DNA of 7,473 nucleotides from the NCBI GenBank assembly GCA_937891215.1, contig CALAEU010000275.1:1-7473 (forward strand), written 5' to 3'. Shown in pieces: positions 4,651-7,473 of this stretch. The DNA comes from an uncultured Clostridia bacterium. GTDB lineage: Bacteria > Bacillota_A > Clostridia > Oscillospirales > Acutalibacteraceae. The notes under the pieces were generated by a model. That model had not been told where the DNA came from, did not search any database, and saw only the letters and a list, made by a program, of their open reading frames with translations. The position numbers were made by a program, and so were the translations under genes. Positions within the stretch are counted from its first letter, which is position 1. Each line of letters opens with the position of its first letter.

Positions 4651-5874
4651 ATGGGAATTTACGAAGAATTAGTTGCTCGTGGGCTTATTGCTCAGGTAAC
4701 AAATGAAGAAGAAATCAGAGAAATGGTTAATGCTGGTAAAGCAAAGTTTTACATTGGCTTTGACTGTACTGCAGATAGTTTAACTGCTGGTCACTTTATG
4801 GCTCTTACATTGATGAAAAGACTTCAGATGGCTGGTAACCAACCAATTGCTCTTATTGGTGGCGGCACTACTATGATAGGTGACCCTTCTGGCAGAACAG
4901 ATATGAGAAAAATGCTCACAAAAGAAGATATTCAGCACAATGCAGATTGTTTCAAACGCCAGATGGAAAGATTCATTGAATTCGGCGAAGGTAAAGCACA
5001 AATGGTAAACAATGCTGAATGGCTCTTAAATCTTAATTATGTTGAACTTTTAAGAGAAGTTGGTGCTTGCTTCTCAGTTAACAATATGCTTCGTGCAGAA
5101 TGCTATAAGCAAAGAATGGAAAAAGGTTTGAGCTTTTTAGAATTTAACTATATGATTATGCAAGCTTATGATTTTTATCACTTAAATGAAACCTATAATT
5201 GTAACCTTCAATTTGGCGGAGATGATCAATGGAGCAATATGCTCGGTGGTACCGAACTTATCAGAAAGAAATTGGGTAAAGATGCTCACGCTATGACAAT
5301 TACCCTTCTTACTGACTCACAGGGTAATAAAATGGGTAAAACTGCAGGTAATGCAGTATGGCTCGATGCTAATAAAACATCTCCTTACGATTTCTACCAA
5401 TACTGGCGCAATGTTGCAGACAGTGATGTTTTAAAATGTATCAGAATGCTTACATTCTTACCATTAGAAGAAATTGATAAAATGGATTCATGGGAAGGTA
5501 GCGAACTTAATAAAGCAAAAGAAATTTTAGCTTATGAACTTACTGCACTCGTTCACGGTAAAGAAGAAGCAGAAAAAGCACAAAGTGCCGCAAAATCTGT
5601 TTTCGGTGCTGGTGGTAACTCTGAAAATATGCCATCGACTACCCTTTCAGCTGAAGATTTTACTGAAGAAGGTATAAATATTATTGATGCACTTATTAAA
5701 GCAAATCTCGTTGCTTCACGCGGTGAAGCAAGACGCCTTATCGAACAAGGTGGCGTTAGTGTAGATAATGAAAAAGTTACCGCTGTGTCTTACATTATTC
5801 CTGTTTCAGATTTCGAAAAAGGTTATGTAATTATTAAAAAAGGTAAAAAAGTATTCCACAAGATTATTAAATAA
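4651..5874 (+). CDS. tyrS: Tyrosyl-tRNA synthetase
   Basis: Class I synthetase that activates tyrosine with ATP and charges tRNA-Tyr in the cytoplasm. The 407-residue length is normal for bacterial TyrRS. The Rossmann catalytic domain begins with YIGFDCTADSL (34-44), keeping Tyr34, Asp38 and Thr40 by Bacillus stearothermophilus numbering. Also present are GDPSGRTDM, the tyrosine-pocket YxxxQxxD block (NYMIMQAYDFYHL), GGDDQWSN, and the KMSKS-equivalent KMGKT at 227-231. An S4-like RNA-binding domain fills about 340-407 (NLVASRGEARRLIEQGGVSV). The HIGH signature is odd: it reads T45-A-G-H48, with Thr in place of the first His. The start is fixed by AGGTGG at 4638-4643. It is the first gene of an operon with an HD protein five bases downstream. 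No T-box precedes it. Confidence 0.97.
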   Translation: MGIYEELVARGLIAQVTNEEEIREMVNAGKAKFYIGFDCTADSLTAGHFMALTLMKRLQMAGNQPIALIGGGTTMIGDPSGRTDMRKMLTKEDIQHNADCFKRQMERFIEFGEGKAQMVNNAEWLLNLNYVELLREVGACFSVNNMLRAECYKQRMEKGLSFLEFNYMIMQAYDFYHLNETYNCNLQFGGDDQWSNMLGGTELIRKKLGKDAHAMTITLLTDSQGNKMGKTAGNAVWLDANKTSPYDFYQYWRNVADSDVLKCIRMLTFLPLEEIDKMDSWEGSELNKAKEILAYELTALVHGKEEAEKAQSAAKSVFGAGGNSENMPSTTLSAEDFTEEGINIIDALIKANLVASRGEARRLIEQGGVSVDNEKVTAVSYIIPVSDFEKGYVIIKKGKKVFHKIIK

Positions 5875-5879
5875 AAAAA

Positions 5880-6413
5880 ATGGGTAAATTATTTAATGCT
5901 TATGTATCATCTTATAAAATGGATACAAAAGAATGGGATGAATATTTAGAAGTTGCTGGTGATATTTATAACTCCCCACAAATACAGAAGTTAGAAGGTT
6001 TTGTTCAGCATTTTAATATAAATCGCTTACAACATATAAGAAGCGTTGCATTTTTAAGTTTTTTAGTTTCAAGAAAATTAGGGCTTAATTACAGAGAAAC
6101 TGCAAGAGCTGCCACAATGCACGATTTATTTTACTACGACTGGCACGAAAATGATTTGAGTCATAAACTACATGGTTTAAGACATCCAAAATTCGCTCTT
6201 AATAATGCCTTTTATTTGTGTGGTACTTTAACAAAAAAAGAACAGGATATAATCAAACGACACATGTGGCCACTTACTTTAATTCCCCCTAAATATCCTG
6301 AATCGTTTGTTGTTACTATGATGGATAAATATTGTGCAATGATAGAATCAGCTTATTCTATGAATAAGAATTACAGAAAAAAGTTAGATAACTTACTGGG
6401 GTTAGAAAAATGA
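5880..6413 (+). CDS. HD-domain protein, putative metal-dependent phosphohydrolase
   Basis: Probable cytoplasmic HD-superfamily phosphohydrolase; substrate unknown. Candidate metal ligands in the 177-residue protein are His52 (LQHIRSVAF), the His81-Asp82 pair in AATMHDLFYYDWH, His98/His102 in HGLRHPKFAL, His128 (IIKRHMWPL) and Asp149 (MMDKYCAMIE), an order matching the HD fold. HMWPLT and the YDW after HD are features of a subgroup I know only as uncharacterised HD proteins of Clostridia. No transmembrane segment or second domain is seen. It starts five bases after the tyrS stop with an A-rich stretch and no recognisable Shine-Dalgarno sequence, so translation probably depends on ribosomes finishing tyrS. 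Its stop overlaps the next gene's start (ATGA), tying it to the membrane protein downstream. A specific nucleotidase or cyclic-nucleotide role cannot be inferred. Confidence 0.88.
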   Translation: MGKLFNAYVSSYKMDTKEWDEYLEVAGDIYNSPQIQKLEGFVQHFNINRLQHIRSVAFLSFLVSRKLGLNYRETARAATMHDLFYYDWHENDLSHKLHGLRHPKFALNNAFYLCGTLTKKEQDIIKRHMWPLTLIPPKYPESFVVTMMDKYCAMIESAYSMNKNYRKKLDNLLGLEK

Positions 6414-7246
6414 CAGTTTACGACTATTTTATTTATTTCTACCTTTACAGTTTTGTAGGTTGGTTTTTTGAATCCTGCTATTGCTCCTTAAGGCCTAAAA
6501 AGTGGATTAACCGTGGTTTTTTACGCGGTCCATTTTGTCCGATTTACGGTGTTGGTGCTTTAACAATTTTAATTTGTCTTTTACCATTCAGGTCAATGAC
6601 AAGTAATGACTATATAAACGAATTACTCATTTTCACAGTTGGTATGGTTGTTTGTGATTTAGTGGAATACTTCACAAGTTTTGTTATGGAAAAAGCATTT
6701 AACGCCCGTTGGTGGGACTATTCAACACAACCATTTAATTTACACGGTAGAATTTGTCTTACACACACTCTTTACTGGGGTACTTGTTCTTGTCTTTTCC
6801 TTTATGTACTTCATCCTTTAGTTGATGTATATTTTGTAAGTCAGGTTAATCCTGAATCAAGAAAAACACTTGTTTATATAATAACTACTGTATTTGTTAT
6901 TGATGTACTCAACACAGTTATTAATGCCTTAGGTATAAGAGAATATTTTGTAAAATTCAAAGAACTTTCCGACGATATTGTTGAATTTACAAATATAGTT
7001 ATCAGTTCTACCGGCGAAAGTATAGAAGAATTTTCTGACGACAAAAGAGCAGATTTTGCTGTTAAACTTAATGAATTCAAATCAAGAAAAGACGAATTAT
7101 TTGATATAAAGAAAAAGAAGCATATTAAAATGCTCACCAGACTTTCTAACGCTTTTCCTTTTATATTTAAAAGACTCAGAAAGAGAATTGATAATATAGA
7201 TAACTTACTAAACAATTTAATTCACCTTATTGAAGGTAAAAAATAA
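6410..7246 (+). CDS. CmpB-family membrane protein (putative ABC transporter permease, PF06541-like)
   Basis: Integral membrane protein of 278 residues with a function that is named in databases but not established. Family-typical blocks are SFVGWFFES (14-22), NRGFLRGPFCPIYGVGA (34-50) and WWDYSTQPFNLHGRICL (101-117), the last followed by a WG pair. About five hydrophobic segments are visible (7-23, 43-60, 74-92, 118-138, 155-175). The C-terminal third (about 180-278) is a charged, probably helical cytoplasmic tail with many Lys and Glu, longer than the conserved core needs. The start overlaps the HD gene stop by four bases, with GGGG at 6398-6401 as a weak ribosome binding site. No ABC ATPase gene is adjacent, so the transporter label should be treated with caution; coupling to the HD protein suggests a shared job. 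Confidence 0.85.
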   Translation: MTVYDYFIYFYLYSFVGWFFESCYCSLRPKKWINRGFLRGPFCPIYGVGALTILICLLPFRSMTSNDYINELLIFTVGMVVCDLVEYFTSFVMEKAFNARWWDYSTQPFNLHGRICLTHTLYWGTCSCLFLYVLHPLVDVYFVSQVNPESRKTLVYIITTVFVIDVLNTVINALGIREYFVKFKELSDDIVEFTNIVISSTGESIEEFSDDKRADFAVKLNEFKSRKDELFDIKKKKHIKMLTRLSNAFPFIFKRLRKRIDNIDNLLNNLIHLIEGKK

Positions 7247-7267
7247 AGTAAAAAAGGATTGATTATA

Positions 7268-7473
7268 ATGAATTTAAAACAGATCAAATCCGTGATAACG
7301 CTGGCAGATATTGGTTCTTTTTCCGAAGCTGCAGAACTTTTGGGAATTTCACAGCCATCACTAAGCCAATATATCAAAAAGATTGAAACTGAGTTAGGTA
7401 CGGAACTTTTTGAAAGAGCAAACGGAAAAGTCAGACTTACTGATGCTGGAAATGTTTATATTAAAACAGGAAA
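7268..7473 (+). CDS. LysR-type transcriptional regulator, N-terminal part (cut by window edge)
   Basis: The 68 readable codons give the winged helix-turn-helix of a LysR-type regulator: MNLKQIKSVITLADIGSFSE starts the domain, AAELLGISQPSLSQYIKKIE is the helix-turn-helix with recognition helix, and LGTELFERANGKVRLTDAG is the wing, all in the usual spacing. The effector-binding domain lies outside the window, so the regulated pathway cannot be named. The start has AAGGA at 7254-7258, nine bases upstream. It follows the CmpB-like gene by 21 bases on the same strand with no terminator, so it may be read from the tyrS operon; LysR genes are more often divergent from their targets, and the target could lie beyond the edge. 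Confidence 0.93.
   Translation, partial: MNLKQIKSVITLADIGSFSEAAELLGISQPSLSQYIKKIETELGTELFERANGKVRLTDAGNVYIKTG

Noticed and set aside
4780..5001. Minus-strand open frame inside tyrS
   Set aside because: tyrS is certain on the other strand and this frame has no signals of its own.
5873..5880. Run of eight A at the tyrS-HD junction as a slippage site producing a fusion
   Set aside because: The tyrS stop codon is read before or at the start of the run, so slippage there would not join the frames.
6874..7215. Minus-strand open frame of 113 codons with Ser/Leu-rich product
   Set aside because: Shadow of the helical, charged tail of the CmpB-like protein; no ribosome binding site.

Overview
The window is AT-rich, with strong sigma-A type promoters, AGGAG-like ribosome binding sites, an FMN riboswitch in front of an ECF transporter S component, and genes typical of gut Clostridia (archaeal-type prolyl-tRNA synthetase, YozG-like XRE regulator with DUF2975 and DUF4173 proteins, CmpB-type membrane protein). 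I infer a Bacillota genome, class Clostridia, probably Oscillospiraceae/Ruminococcus-like. No rRNA, tRNA, CRISPR array, insertion sequence or phage gene is visible, and no gene-free stretch exceeds about 260 bases.

Left part, all on the minus strand. An acyl carrier protein gene (360-584) with a near-consensus promoter and an operator-like palindrome at its start point is followed after 33 bases by the 5' end of proS, which runs off the window edge. Before it lies ribU (735-1301), a riboflavin importer subunit, with its own promoter, an FMN aptamer, an intrinsic terminator that acts as the switch, and a second terminator after the gene. This part is ordinary housekeeping: fatty acid carrier, prolyl-tRNA charging and flavin uptake.

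Middle part, minus strand, 4479 down to 1561. Four tightly packed genes form one operon: a DUF2975 four-helix membrane protein, an unrecognised membrane-anchored protein, a YozG-like XRE regulator, and a large DUF4173 multi-pass membrane protein that overlaps the regulator gene. The promoter overlaps two 12-bp direct repeats spaced 21 bp apart, good candidates for the regulator's own binding sites. No function is established for this set; it is the least explained system in the window.

Right part, plus strand, 4651 to the end. tyrS has a consensus promoter and a leader too short for a T-box. It is followed within a few bases by an HD-domain protein gene and, with a 4-base overlap, by a CmpB-family membrane protein gene; the 5' end of a LysR-type regulator gene follows at 7268. 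The TyrRS carries Thr instead of the first His of its HIGH signature. The DUF2975 and tyrS operons are divergent and share a regulatory region of about 170 bases holding both promoters, the direct repeats and a separate 14-bp palindrome.
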